The notes beneath the pieces are model-generated. The model was not told where the DNA came from and did no database searches. It saw only the letters and a program-made list of their open reading frames with translations. Position numbers and translations under genes: made by a program. Positions 32,120 through 41,275 of a stretch of 64,000 bases of DNA are shown in pieces. Source of the stretch: an uncultured Acidobacteriia bacterium. GTDB lineage: Bacteria; Acidobacteriota; Terriglobia; Bryobacterales; Bryobacteraceae. The DNA lies in the NCBI GenBank assembly GCA_903900705.1, contig CAIUOG010000022.1, forward strand, positions 1-64,000, read 5' to 3'. How positions within the stretch are numbered: position 1 is the stretch's first letter; every line of letters begins with the position of its first letter.

Positions 32120-32838
32120 TATTTGGCCTTGGCGAGGGCTTCCACAACCGCATAGTAGAAGGCGTTTGTGCTCTGAGTTGCGCCGGAGACGTAGTCGACT
32201 TCGGGGCTTTGGCGCTGGGCCACCTGCGGGGGAAGTTTATCGATCACCGAGCAGGAATAGCGGGTGAGGCACTGCGCGATGGTGGCGGCGGCAATCTTAC
32301 CGCCCTCCACCACCACCTGCGCCTGAATATCGCCATGCCGCGAACTACCCCAGCCAAAGTAAGTGCCGTCTTTCCACACGGGAGGGGGCGGTGGCGCAGG
32401 GGCGACCGGCGCGGGTGGGGGAGCGGGTGTTGCGACTGGAGCGGGCGACTCCGGCTGCGCGGTGGCGACCGGTTCCGGGGCTTTGCCTACCGGAGCTTTG
32501 GTTTCCGGAGTTTTGGTTTCGGCCACCCTGGCTTCGGGTGTTTTTGTTTCGGGGGCTTTGACCGCGGTTGGATTCGGGGTGGGGGTGGGGGCGGGTGTGA
32601 GTGTGGCCGGCGATTCCACGCGAACCGGGGTGACTGCCGCTGTGAGCAGCGGTTCGGTCGGGGCGGGTCGCGCCGGACGGCGTTCAAACGACTGCGCGGC
32701 AAACCGATCAGCGGCGGCGCGCGTCTTCACGTAGCCCGCCGAGTAGACCGCCATCACCGCGGCGGAACTCAGGGCGACCAGACTGTTGGGAAACTTTGCC
32801 TTCGCCTTTGGGTGGCCGCCGGACCCGGCTTTCGACAT
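32119..32838 (-). CDS. Membrane-anchored FMN-binding (RnfG/FMN_bind) protein
   Basis: 239 residues from ATG 32838; an upstream ATG at 32877 would add 13 residues. One TM helix (N-S-L-V-A-L-S-S-A-A-V-M-A-V-Y-S-A-G-Y) is followed by about 100 residues of Pro/Ala/Glu/Thr-rich linker (P-E-T-K-T-P-E repeats) and a C-terminal FMN_bind domain beginning W-K-D-G-T-Y-F-G-W-G. The domain holds D-Y-V-S-G-A-T-Q-S, the ApbE acceptor motif, whose Thr should carry FMN. Topology suggests a periplasmic flavodomain on a long tether. First gene of a three-gene operon with apbE and the RnfD-like gene. Confidence 0.85.
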   Translation of the reverse strand: MSKAGSGGHPKAKAKFPNSLVALSSAAVMAVYSAGYVKTRAAADRFAAQSFERRPARPAPTEPLLTAAVTPVRVESPATLTPAPTPTPNPTAVKAPETKTPEARVAETKTPETKAPVGKAPEPVATAQPESPAPVATPAPPPAPVAPAPPPPPVWKDGTYFGWGSSRHGDIQAQVVVEGGKIAAATIAQCLTRYSCSVIDKLPPQVAQRQSPEVDYVSGATQSTNAFYYAVVEALAKAK

Positions 32839-32908
32839 TCCCCAATTGTATACAGGCACGGGAAAAGAGGGGTGCAAGTTGACAGGTCTTTACAATGAGA
32901 TTCGGGCT

Positions 32909-34300
32909 ATGGCTGATCGTCGTATTCGCGTTGCGCTGGCAGTGCTGTCGGGTGTGCTGTTCTGGTTTGCGTTCCGGCTGACTCCGTGGTGGCCGGCGGC
33001 ATGGCTGGCGCCGATTCCGCTGCTGCCGGCGGCCTTTCACAGTTCAGGCCGCGAAGCCAGTGTGCTGGCCTGGCTGGCGGCGGGAATCGGACTCAGTTCG
33101 AATTTGCCGTACTACGTGACCACGACAGGGCCGGTGGTAGCGGTGATCATCACGGTGCTGCAGATGCTCGCGTGGGGCTTCTTCGTGAGCCGTGCGCGCG
33201 CCGCGGTACTGCTCGGGTCGGGAATGCCGGCGGTCTTCGTGCTGCCGACGCTGATGGCGGCGATGGATACCCTGGTCGCCTGGCTTTCGCCGCATGGGAC
33301 CTGGGGCAGCTACGCGTACAGCCAGATGGATGCGCTGCCCGTAATTCAGATTGCGTCCGGTTTCGGCGAGGCTGGGGTGATCTTCGTGGTGGGACTCTTC
33401 GCTTCCACGGTTGCGGTGGCTCTCTATCGCGGCCCGCGGCCCGCTCATGCGCTGCCCCTGATTCTGGTGGCGCTGATCGTATTCTGCGGCGACATCCGGC
33501 TGCGGGTGGCCCCGACGACGCCGGTTGTCCGTGTGGGACTGGCATCGGTGGATAACTTCATCGCGCGGGGACGGGACCGGGACGCCGTGTGGCGGCGGTA
33601 TCCCGAACTGGTGAAGGAGCTGGCCGGGAAGGGTGCGCGGATTGTGGTGCTGCCGGAGAAGATTGACGCGCTGGAAACCACAGAGGCGAAGCGGCGCACC
33701 GAGGAGTTCGAGGCACTGGCGAAGCAGTCCGGCGTGTGGATTGTGGCAGGCATGCAGGTGAACGAGCCGGACCGGAAAGAGAATGTGTCCTGGGTGATTA
33801 GTCCGGACGGCAACCTCAAGAGGGTCTACCGGAAGCAGCACATGGTGCCTTATCTGGAAGGCGATCTCACACCGGGCACGGCATTCATGACGCAGAAGAT
33901 CGGCGAGCAGACCTTCGGCCTCGCCATCTGCCGGGACATGATCTTCACGGGTTTCGGCGACCGGTATGGCGATCCGCCGGTTGCGGCGGTTCTGGTTCCC
34001 GGCTGGGACTTCTACTCGGACGCGTGGATGGCTTCGGGAATTGCGGCGATGCGGGGCGTGGAGAACGGTTATGCGGTGATTCGGGCGGGGCGCGAAAGCT
34101 ATCTGAACGTGACCGACCGGTTTGGACGAATCATTGCCAGGAAACGGAGTGATTTTCTGCCTGGAGCAAGCCTGATCTCCGACGTGCCGCTCAGCGTCGC
34201 GCCGCCCACGCTGTTCACGCGTTTCGGGAACTTATTTGGGGCTTTGTGGATCGCCGCCGCGACCGGGATACTAATCCGGTCACGGCGGCGTTCAGTTTAA
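32909..34300 (+). CDS. Apolipoprotein N-acyltransferase-like protein (Lnt)
   Basis: 463 residues: six or so TM helices, then a nitrilase/CN-hydrolase domain facing the periplasm, and a last TM near the C terminus, the layout of Lnt, which adds the third acyl chain to lipoproteins. The catalytic triad is visible: E250 (V-L-P-E-K), K309 (Y-R-K-Q-H-M-V-P-Y-L-E-G) and C341 (L-A-I-C-R-D-M). It is somewhat shorter and more divergent than E. coli Lnt, so it may be a paralogue with another acyl acceptor. Start ATG 32909 chosen because it begins just before the first TM; 70 bases separate it from the divergent flavin operon. Its stop is one base from the convergent oxidoreductase stop. Confidence 0.82.
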   Translation: MADRRIRVALAVLSGVLFWFAFRLTPWWPAAWLAPIPLLPAAFHSSGREASVLAWLAAGIGLSSNLPYYVTTTGPVVAVIITVLQMLAWGFFVSRARAAVLLGSGMPAVFVLPTLMAAMDTLVAWLSPHGTWGSYAYSQMDALPVIQIASGFGEAGVIFVVGLFASTVAVALYRGPRPAHALPLILVALIVFCGDIRLRVAPTTPVVRVGLASVDNFIARGRDRDAVWRRYPELVKELAGKGARIVVLPEKIDALETTEAKRRTEEFEALAKQSGVWIVAGMQVNEPDRKENVSWVISPDGNLKRVYRKQHMVPYLEGDLTPGTAFMTQKIGEQTFGLAICRDMIFTGFGDRYGDPPVAAVLVPGWDFYSDAWMASGIAAMRGVENGYAVIRAGRESYLNVTDRFGRIIARKRSDFLPGASLISDVPLSVAPPTLFTRFGNLFGALWIAAATGILIRSRRRSV

Positions 34301-34301
34301 G

Positions 34302-35609
34302 TTACACGAACTGCGGCACGACGAACGGCTTGCGGTACTCCCGCCTGAACATCGCGGTCGCTTCGTGGTCACCGGGGCAGGAATAGGTGGCGGCGTCGAA
34401 ATTCACCGAGCGTCCCAGCCTGTAGGAGATATTCGCGAGGTGCACGAGGGTGGTGGAGATTGCGCCTTCCTCGATTTCCGCCGTCAGTTCGCCGCGACTG
34501 TGGCTGCGAACGGCGTTGAGGAAGTTGGCAAAGTGGTCGCCGCCATCCTTGCGCGAGGGCCCGGGTTCGGCTTCCTTGCCGAGGAAAGAATAATACTTCG
34601 TATACCCGTCAATTGCGAGATAACCGTTGGAGCCGTAGAAGATATTGCCCACCGTATTGCTCTTGGTGCTGGGGTCGAACTCGTGGAGGTCGGCTTCGTG
34701 ATTCGTCATCCAGTGGCGGACTTCGAAGGTCATCAGCTTCTTCTTGCCGCCTTCATTGAATTCGTAGGCGACGGCCAGGGTGTTGGGCGTTTCCTGATCG
34801 TCATCGAACATGTACTTGCCGCCAATAGCCGAGACTTTGGTGGGATACTTCACGCCAAGGCCCCAGCGGGCGATATCGACTTCGTGGATACCCTGGTTGC
34901 CGAGGTCACCGTTGCCATAGTCCCAGTGCCAGTGCCACTTGTAATGGAAGCGGTTCTGCGTGAACTGCCGCTGCGGCGCGGGGCCCAGCCAGAGATCATA
35001 ATCGACGCCGGCGGGCACAGGGGCAGGCGCTTCCTTCCCGATGGTGTTGCGCCACTTGTAGCAAAGGCCTCGCGCGTGATACACGTCGCCAATCACGCCT
35101 TCGCGCATCTTCTGCACGGCTTCCTGGAGCGCCACATTGGAACGGCTCTGGCTGCCCTGCTGCACAATGCGGTCATATTTGCGCGCCGCGCCCACGATCT
35201 GCCTGGCTTCCCACATGTCATGAGAGCAGGGCTTTTCCACGTAAACGTCTTTGCCCGCCTGGCAGGCCCACACGGTCTGCAGGGTGTGCTGGTGGTTCGG
35301 CGTGGCGATGCTGATGGCGTCGATCGACTTGTCTTCGAGCAGTTTCCGCAGGTCTTTGTAGGCCGTGGGCGCCTTGCCGCGCTTGCCTTCCACGAACTTG
35401 CTGCCTTTGGCCAGAACCGCGTCGTCAATGTCGCAGACGGCTACCAGGTCGACGCCCTTGAGCGAAGTGTAGGCCTGCAGGTGGCTCTTGCCCCGTCCGT
35501 TCATGCCGACCACTGCAATGCGAATGGTGTCACTCGCGGCGGCGGAGGCGCTGAGGGCCGTTGTGCCCAGGGCCGCCGCCGAGTTCATGATGAAGTGTCT
35601 TCTGTTCAT
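34302..35609 (-). CDS. Tat-exported Gfo/Idh/MocA-family oxidoreductase
   Basis: 435 residues. Twin-arginine leader M-N-R-R-H-F-I-M then A-A-A-L-G-T-T-A-L-S-A-S-A-A. A Rossmann domain follows (I-A-V-V-G-M-N-G-R-G), with E-K-P in Y-V-E-K-P-C-S-H, a hallmark of the family, and a C-terminal domain with W-H-W-D-Y-G-N-G-D-L-G-N-Q-G. Such exported copies are frequent in Acidobacteria and Planctomycetes and probably act on sugars or cyclitols outside the cytoplasm with pre-bound NAD(P). It ends a minus-strand operon with glucarate dehydratase, a Cip1-like protein and a permease, consistent with a sugar-derived substrate. Confidence 0.88.
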   Translation of the reverse strand: MNRRHFIMNSAAALGTTALSASAAASDTIRIAVVGMNGRGKSHLQAYTSLKGVDLVAVCDIDDAVLAKGSKFVEGKRGKAPTAYKDLRKLLEDKSIDAISIATPNHQHTLQTVWACQAGKDVYVEKPCSHDMWEARQIVGAARKYDRIVQQGSQSRSNVALQEAVQKMREGVIGDVYHARGLCYKWRNTIGKEAPAPVPAGVDYDLWLGPAPQRQFTQNRFHYKWHWHWDYGNGDLGNQGIHEVDIARWGLGVKYPTKVSAIGGKYMFDDDQETPNTLAVAYEFNEGGKKKLMTFEVRHWMTNHEADLHEFDPSTKSNTVGNIFYGSNGYLAIDGYTKYYSFLGKEAEPGPSRKDGGDHFANFLNAVRSHSRGELTAEIEEGAISTTLVHLANISYRLGRSVNFDAATYSCPGDHEATAMFRREYRKPFVVPQFV

Positions 35610-35635
35610 TTGCTTCCCTTCATACTCTGCCTGGT

Positions 35636-36976
35636 TCAGCGAACCAGACAGGGCTTCTTATTGTCGAACTTCCAGCTTGGGATCAGGTACTGCATGGCAA
35701 CCGCGTCATTGCGCGCGCCCAACCCCATGCCGAGATACAACTGATGAGCTTTTTCGATCTGTTCCATGTCTGGCTCAACGCCAAGACCGGGCTTGTCAGG
35801 AACAGTCAGCAGACCGCCTTCAATGCGGAAGGGCTCGCGCGTGATGCGCTGCCCGTCCTGCCAGATCCAGTGGGTGTCGATAGCCGTGATTTTCCCGGGC
35901 GCGGCGGCGGCCACATGGGTGAACATGGCGAGCGAGATATCGAAGTGATTATTCGAATGCGAGCCCCAGGTGAGACACCACTCGTGGCACATCTGCGCGA
36001 CGCGCACGGAGCCCTGCATGGTCCAGAAATGCGGGTCGGCCAGGGGGATGTCGACGGAGTGCAACTGAATGGCATGGCCCATCTCACGCCAATCCGTGGC
36101 GATCATGTTGGTGGCGGTGGGCAGGCCGGTGGCGCGCCGGAATTCGGCCATCACTTCACGCCCGGAATACCCATTTTCCGCGCCGCAGGGATCTTCGGCA
36201 TAGGCGAGGACGTGATGCTGATCGCGGCAGAGGGAGATGGCTTCCCGGAGCGACCAGGCGCCGTTGGGATCGAGCGTAATGCGGGCCCCGGGGAAGCGCT
36301 CCGCCAGAGCGGTGACGGCTTCAATTTCGGCCTCGCCGGCCAGCACGCCACCCTTTAGTTTGAAATCGTTAAAGCCATAGAGCGCATGCGTGGCTTCCGC
36401 CAGGCGAACCACGGCTTCGGGTGTGAGGGCCTCTTCGTGGCGCAGGCGGAACCAGTCATTCTCTTCACCCGCGCCGCTGCGGTAGGGCAGGTCTGTCTTC
36501 AGCCTGTCGCCCACATAGAACAGGTAGCCCAGCGCTTCCACCTGTTGACGCTGCTGGCCCTGGCCGAGCAGCGCCGCGACCGGCACGCCGAGAAACTGGC
36601 CCAACAGATCCAGCAGCGCGGCTTCGAGCGCCGTCACCGCGTGAATGGTGGTGCGAAGGTCGAAGGTCTGGTTGCCGCGCCCACCCGCGTCGCGGTCCGC
36701 AAACTGGTTGCGGACCGTGTTCAGGATGTTGTTAAAGGCCCCGATGGGCTGGCCCACCACCAGTTCCCGGGCGTCTTCCAGAGTCTGCCGGATCCGTTCG
36801 CCGCCCGGCACTTCGCCGACGCCGGTGTTGCCGGAGTTGTCGCGCAGGATGACGATGTTCCGGGTGAAGTAAGGTCCGTGCGCGCCGCTCAGATTGAGCA
36901 GCATGCTGTCATGGCCCGCGACCGGAATCACCTGCATTCCGGTCACTTGAGGTGCTTTCTGGTGAGAGTGGCTCAA
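35636..36976 (-). CDS. gudD: Glucarate dehydratase (enolase superfamily)
   Basis: 446 residues, the usual length. GudD dehydrates D-glucarate to 5-keto-4-deoxyglucarate. Visible: N-terminal capping domain with V-G-E-V-P-G-G, the barrel base pair motif K-L-K-G-G, metal ligands in L-D-P-N-G-A-W and A-E-D-P-C-G, N-M-I-A-T-D, and the catalytic His region [10 protein letters not shown]. This set is specific to GudD within the mandelate-racemase-like group. The next gene in the locus is 26 bases downstream and the permease gene upstream fits sugar-diacid uptake. The usual ketodeoxyglucarate aldolase or dehydratase is not in the window. Confidence 0.9.
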   Translation of the reverse strand: MSHSHQKAPQVTGMQVIPVAGHDSMLLNLSGAHGPYFTRNIVILRDNSGNTGVGEVPGGERIRQTLEDARELVVGQPIGAFNNILNTVRNQFADRDAGGRGNQTFDLRTTIHAVTALEAALLDLLGQFLGVPVAALLGQGQQRQQVEALGYLFYVGDRLKTDLPYRSGAGEENDWFRLRHEEALTPEAVVRLAEATHALYGFNDFKLKGGVLAGEAEIEAVTALAERFPGARITLDPNGAWSLREAISLCRDQHHVLAYAEDPCGAENGYSGREVMAEFRRATGLPTATNMIATDWREMGHAIQLHSVDIPLADPHFWTMQGSVRVAQMCHEWCLTWGSHSNNHFDISLAMFTHVAAAAPGKITAIDTHWIWQDGQRITREPFRIEGGLLTVPDKPGLGVEPDMEQIEKAHQLYLGMGLGARNDAVAMQYLIPSWKFDNKKPCLVR

Positions 36977-37010
36977 GAAGCTACTTTATCAACAGGTTGC
37001 CGGAGAGCCG

Positions 37011-37763
37011 TTACCGCACGGGGCCCAGCCGGGAAGTGCCGATGGCGATGTCGTCATACCAGACATCGAAGCCCGCGGGCGGCGCGCCCCAGACGCGCGC
37101 GCCGAAACCGAACTCCTGATAGCCGCCCACCAGGTTTTTCACGACGCCGCTGCCTTTGGGCCAGTCGAACTTCACGGTGTCCACCTTCTCACCTGCCACG
37201 GTGGTAGAGAGCTTTTCACCATCCACCCAGAGGGTGATCTGCGAAGGATCGTCATTAAACTCCCACTCGACGAGGAACCACTTATCGGTCTGCGGACCAA
37301 CCTCCATGTGGTAGACGATCTCTCCCCTGCCCTTGCCGCGCTCCGACTTGTTTTCCTGGTAGGACGGCATCCACAAGCCGCGGTGGGTTCCAATCTCATG
37401 GAATTTCGAAAGCTGCCAGCCCGGCTCACCGGCAAAAATCAGCGGATTATGCGTGATGCCCACGCCCGGTGAGATCTTCATGTAGGCCCGCCCGAAGAAG
37501 TGGGTGCGGACCGAATCCGGCAGGTGCGTAGCCACCACGAACGCGTAACTGGCGGCAGCCATATCCGGGTAGTGAACATGCAGAGCGTACTTGCCGTGCG
37601 CGCCTTCCACGGGCTCCACGGCAATGGTGGCGGTTCCGGCGGTGCGGGTATCCCAGACCGCGGGATCGATTTTGCCGGATTCAAAGTTTTCGGTGAAGAC
37701 AGGCTTGCTCTGTGCGGCAAGGGTCGCGGCGAAGATCGCCAGCAGGAGGGGAGTTCGGGTCAC
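37011..37763 (-). CDS. Secreted carbohydrate-related protein, Cip1-like
   Basis: About 250 residues from GTG 37763, which overlaps the permease stop as GTGA; a longer start at 37805 lies inside the permease gene and is less likely. Signal peptide T-R-T-P-L-L-L-A-I-F-A-A-T-L-A-A-Q. The body is a beta-rich jelly-roll-like sequence with E-N-F-E-S-G-K-I-D-P-A-V-W, H-E-I-G-T-H-R-G-L-W, V-E-W-E-F-N-D and F-D-V-W-Y-D-D-I-A-I. It recalls the Cip1/polysaccharide-lyase-like group; I am not certain. Context (glucarate dehydratase 34 bases downstream, permease upstream) suggests uronate polymer breakdown feeding sugar-acid catabolism. Confidence 0.6.
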   Translation of the reverse strand: MTRTPLLLAIFAATLAAQSKPVFTENFESGKIDPAVWDTRTAGTATIAVEPVEGAHGKYALHVHYPDMAAASYAFVVATHLPDSVRTHFFGRAYMKISPGVGITHNPLIFAGEPGWQLSKFHEIGTHRGLWMPSYQENKSERGKGRGEIVYHMEVGPQTDKWFLVEWEFNDDPSQITLWVDGEKLSTTVAGEKVDTVKFDWPKGSGVVKNLVGGYQEFGFGARVWGAPPAGFDVWYDDIAIGTSRLGPVR

Positions 37764-38998
37764 GCGCCTGAGTCTATCACTTTGCTCGCATCCATCCCGA
37801 GCCAAAGCACGGCTCCCAGGGCCAGCATCGCGGTCATGGGAATGAGCGGAACATCATAGCTGCCGTACCGCGTGACCAGGTAGCCGAAGATCACCGACGA
37901 GAGCGCCGCCGCGCCATTGCCCATCATGTTGGCAAAGCCGAAGACCGCGCCTGCGTATTTGCGGCCAATATCGAGACAAGCCACGCAGGCGCCCGGCTGC
38001 TGGAATAACATGCCGCCGTAGGCGAGCGAGAGGAAGACCAGGGAGAGTGTGGTGTCCTTCGTCAGCACGGTTGCGGCAAAGAAGGTGGCGGAGAACGTGA
38101 GGCCGGCGATGCCCACCATGCGCCGTCCATTGCGCAGCCCGAACCGGTGCACCATCAGATCACTGGTGAAGCCGCCGAGAATGTTCGCGATTGCGCCCAC
38201 CACGTAGGTGAGCGACGACCAGACCAGCGCGTGTTCACTGAAGCCGCGGCCCCTGACGAGATAGGTCTGCAGCCAGGACTGAAAGAACGACAGCGAGTAG
38301 ACATAGCAGCACATGATGGCGGTGATCTGCCACATTCCACGACTCCTCAGCAGCAGGGGCCAGGGGGTTCCCGCGTGTGGCTGCGGCGGTTCGCCCTCGC
38401 TGATCTCGAGCCGCTCCGCTTCGCCGACGCCGGGCATCTGCGCCGGATGGTCGCGGAACCAGCCGAACCAGACTACGGCCCAGAGGATACCGAGCAAGCC
38501 AAATATAAAGAACGACGCGCGCCAGCCGTAATGCGACTGCAGCGGCACCACCAGCAAGGGGGAGAGCGCGGCGCCAATCTGGCTGGTCATCCAGATCGTG
38601 CCCCAGGCACGCGCACGGCGCTTTCGGGGCATCCAGCGGCCGATCACAACCGCAACATTGGGATACGCGCCCGCTTCGCCCATCCCGAAGCAGAAGCGCG
38701 CAAGGAGCAGCAGTGGATAGCTGGTCACCATACCCGTGAGGGAGGTAAAAGCGGACCACCACAGCACCACGCGAGTGAGCACTTTGCGGGGACCGATGCG
38801 GTCACCCAATGCGCCCGTGGGAATCTCAAAAGCGCTGTAGGAGATGAAGAAGACGCTGGTCACCCAGCCCCAGGCTTCCGGGCTGATATGCAACGCGTCC
38901 TGCATGCGCGGGCCGGCCACGCCGATGCAGACGCGGTCGAGATACGTGATTACGGACAGTGCCGATAGCAGGGCGAGAACGCGGTGCTGGTATTTCAC
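37760..38998 (-). CDS. MFS permease, anion:cation symporter (ACS) family
   Basis: 412 residues, about 12 TM helices. Start of helix 1 reads I-T-Y-L-D-R-V-C-I-G-V-A, and the loop between helices 2 and 3 has G-A-L-G-D-R-I-G-P-R-K-V-L, the MFS signature; G-M-G-E-A-G-A-Y-P-N is typical of the ACS group (glucarate, galactonate, hexuronate and tartrate transporters). First gene of the operon with a Cip1-like protein, glucarate dehydratase and an oxidoreductase, so sugar diacids are the most likely substrates. 55 bases separate it from the divergent LarA-like gene. Confidence 0.85.
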   Translation of the reverse strand: MKYQHRVLALLSALSVITYLDRVCIGVAGPRMQDALHISPEAWGWVTSVFFISYSAFEIPTGALGDRIGPRKVLTRVVLWWSAFTSLTGMVTSYPLLLLARFCFGMGEAGAYPNVAVVIGRWMPRKRRARAWGTIWMTSQIGAALSPLLVVPLQSHYGWRASFFIFGLLGILWAVVWFGWFRDHPAQMPGVGEAERLEISEGEPPQPHAGTPWPLLLRSRGMWQITAIMCCYVYSLSFFQSWLQTYLVRGRGFSEHALVWSSLTYVVGAIANILGGFTSDLMVHRFGLRNGRRMVGIAGLTFSATFFAATVLTKDTTLSLVFLSLAYGGMLFQQPGACVACLDIGRKYAGAVFGFANMMGNGAAALSSVIFGYLVTRYGSYDVPLIPMTAMLALGAVLWLGMDASKVIDSGA

Positions 38999-39053
38999 GG
39001 GTTAGAGAATTGTCGCACGAGGTTGTCGATGCGGTGTTTATGATGAAATCACC

Positions 39054-40307
39054 GTGTTACTACCCGTCCGGCAGCACTTCCCTCACAGAACCCTTCCCGA
39101 TGTTTCCGGCGCGGTGCGCGCGGAACTGGAAGCGAGCGGCCTTGCCCAAACGCTGCGGCCCGGCGCGCGCGTTGCGATTGGCGCGGGGAGCCGGGGGATT
39201 TCGAATATCGCGGAAATCGTGCGCGCCGTGGTGGATTACTTTACGGCCCATGGCATGAAGCCCTTTTTGTTCCCCGCGATGGGCAGCCATGGCGCGGGCA
39301 CGCCGGAAGGACAGGCCAGCGTGCTGGCGCATTACGGCATCGACGAAGCGAACATGGGCTGCCCGGTCGCGACCACGTTTGACGTGGTCACGGTGGGACG
39401 AACGGAACTGGGCATTGAGGCCTATGCGGGCAAGGATGCCTGGGCGAGCGACGGCATCTTTCTGGTGAGCCGCGTGAAGTGGCATACCAGCTTCGCGGGC
39501 AACATTGAAAGCGGCGTGGCGAAGATGCTGGCGATCGGGCTGGGCAAGCTGGCCGGCGCGAAATCCGTGCACGCGCATGCGCGAACGCACGGCATGGAAG
39601 CCGCGATTCGGTCGGTGGCGAAGCTGCTGATCGGCACCGGCAAAATCCTGGGTGGTCTGGGGATTCTGGAAGACGCTTACCATGCGACGGCGCAGGTGAG
39701 TGTGCTTCGCGCGGCAGGTCTGCTGGAGCGCGAAGAAGAGCTGCTGCGGACTACCAAATCCTGGATGGTGCGCATCCCGGCGCCGCGTGTGGATGTGCTG
39801 ATTATCGATGAGATCGGCAAGAATATCAGCGGCACCGGCATGGACCTGAAGATTGTGAACCGCGCCACGACGGGCCAGTACAATCCGTGGCCGGAGGAGC
39901 CGAAGATCGAGCGGATCTTCGTGCGGGATCTTTCGCCGCTGAGTTATGGCAATGCGGTGGGAATCGGCGCGGCGGACGTGATCCACGACCGGCTGTTGCC
40001 GAAGGTGGACGTGAATGCGGGGCGCGTGAATGCCGTAACGTCCGGTTCGCTCGCACTGGTGCGGACGCCGCTGCATTTCCCGAGCGACCGCGAGTGCCTG
40101 GAACTGGCGGCGGCGACGGTGGGGAAGTTCGATCCCGCCGAGGTGACGGTGGCGTGGATTCGCAATACGCTCGAACTCGGCAGACTGGCGCTGAGTGAGA
40201 ATCTGCGCGGGGAGATCGGGAAGAACCCGGAACTCGAAATCCTGGGGCCCGCATTTGAAATGGAATTCGACGAAAACGGCAATCTGGAGGGAATGCCATG
40301 TCTCTAA
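39054..40307 (+). CDS. LarA/DUF2088-family protein (nickel-pincer racemase-like N-terminal domain)
   Basis: 417 residues from GTG 39054 (V-L-L-P-V-R); no ATG is available before the conserved part. The N-terminal region with A-I-G-A-G-S-R-G-I-S-N-I and F-P-A-M-G-S-H-G-A-G-T-P-E-G matches the LarA N-terminal (DUF2088) domain, which in lactate racemase binds the nickel pincer nucleotide; F-A-G-N-I-E-S-G-V-A-K-M and R-T-H-G-M follow. Many members are 2-hydroxyacid racemases or epimerases. It is co-transcribed with the PdxA-family gene (10-base overlap) and divergent from the glucarate genes, so a hydroxy-acid epimerase in sugar-acid catabolism is plausible. LarB/C/E cofactor genes are not in the window. 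Confidence 0.7.
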   Translation: MLLPVRQHFPHRTLPDVSGAVRAELEASGLAQTLRPGARVAIGAGSRGISNIAEIVRAVVDYFTAHGMKPFLFPAMGSHGAGTPEGQASVLAHYGIDEANMGCPVATTFDVVTVGRTELGIEAYAGKDAWASDGIFLVSRVKWHTSFAGNIESGVAKMLAIGLGKLAGAKSVHAHARTHGMEAAIRSVAKLLIGTGKILGGLGILEDAYHATAQVSVLRAAGLLEREEELLRTTKSWMVRIPAPRVDVLIIDEIGKNISGTGMDLKIVNRATTGQYNPWPEEPKIERIFVRDLSPLSYGNAVGIGAADVIHDRLLPKVDVNAGRVNAVTSGSLALVRTPLHFPSDRECLELAAATVGKFDPAEVTVAWIRNTLELGRLALSENLRGEIGKNPELEILGPAFEMEFDENGNLEGMPCL

Positions 40308-41275
40308 AACCAGGCGTTGTAAAACCACGGATTGGATTACTGGCGGGCGACCCCACGGGCATTGGTCCGGAGGTGGCGGCGAAGCTGCTGGCGCTGCCGG
40401 AGGTCCGGGAGAGCGCGGACATCACGCTCATTGGGGACCGCGACGTGTTTCTGGCGGGAGCGGCGATCGCGGGAGTGCCTGCTGAGGTGATCCACGCGCT
40501 GCCGCTGATCGAGCGGAACCTCGAAAAAACGCTGCCGATGGCGCAGGTGAGTCCGGAGGCGGGCGCTTACACGCTCAGCACCCTGCGCCTCGCGATGGAA
40601 CGGAGGGCTGACATCGACGCGCTGGTCTTCGCTCCCCTGAACAAACAGGCCATGAAGCGGGGCGGCCTGGAGCACGAGGACGAAATGCACTACTTCGCGC
40701 ATCTGCTGAACTTCCGGGGCGTCTGTTCGGAAATCAATATCGCGGACAGGCTCTGGACCACGCGCGTGACCTCGCACGTTCCGCTGCGCGCGGTGGCGGA
40801 TCTGATTACGGAAAAGGCCGTGATCGACGCGATTACGCTGCTGGACGCGGTGATGAAAGCGGCTCTGGGGCGAGCGCCGAAACTGGCGGTGGCCGGGCTG
40901 AACCCGCATGCGGGCGAAGGCGGGCTGATGGGGACGGAGGAGTTGGAAATCATTGGACCGGCCGTGCGGAAGGCCGAGGCGCTGGGCATCAGCGTTTCCG
41001 GCCCGTATCCCGCCGACACGCTGTTCATCGCGGCCCGCCGTGGGGATTTCGATGCCGTGGTGACCATGTACCACGATCAGGGGCAGATCGCGACGAAGCT
41101 GCTGGGGTTCGAGCGGGGCGTCACGTTGCAGGGCGGCTTGCCTCTGCCCATCGCGACGCCCGCGCATGGCACCGCATTCGACATTGCGGGAAAAGGAATT
41201 GCGAACGTGGGGCCAACGCAGGCGGCCTTTGGGGTCGCGCTGCGCATGGCCCGGACGGCGCTGATTACTCCATAG
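40298..41275 (+). CDS. pdxA: 4-hydroxythreonine-4-phosphate dehydrogenase family protein (PdxA/PdxA2)
   Basis: 325 residues. PdxA marks: G-D-P-T-G-I-G-P-E (residues near 18), A-P-L-N-K, the metal/substrate histidine region H-V-P-L, N-P-H-A-G-E-G-G and Y-H-D-Q-G-Q-I; G-T-A-F-D-I-A-G near the end. PdxA makes a pyridoxal-phosphate precursor, but PdxA2-type members oxidise erythronate or threonate 4-phosphate in sugar-acid degradation. The 10-base overlap with a LarA-like gene and the nearby glucarate locus favour the catabolic role; the sequence alone does not settle it. Stop overlaps the convergent alcohol dehydrogenase by 11 bases. Confidence 0.82.
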   Translation: MSLKPGVVKPRIGLLAGDPTGIGPEVAAKLLALPEVRESADITLIGDRDVFLAGAAIAGVPAEVIHALPLIERNLEKTLPMAQVSPEAGAYTLSTLRLAMERRADIDALVFAPLNKQAMKRGGLEHEDEMHYFAHLLNFRGVCSEINIADRLWTTRVTSHVPLRAVADLITEKAVIDAITLLDAVMKAALGRAPKLAVAGLNPHAGEGGLMGTEELEIIGPAVRKAEALGISVSGPYPADTLFIAARRGDFDAVVTMYHDQGQIATKLLGFERGVTLQGGLPLPIATPAHGTAFDIAGKGIANVGPTQAAFGVALRMARTALITP

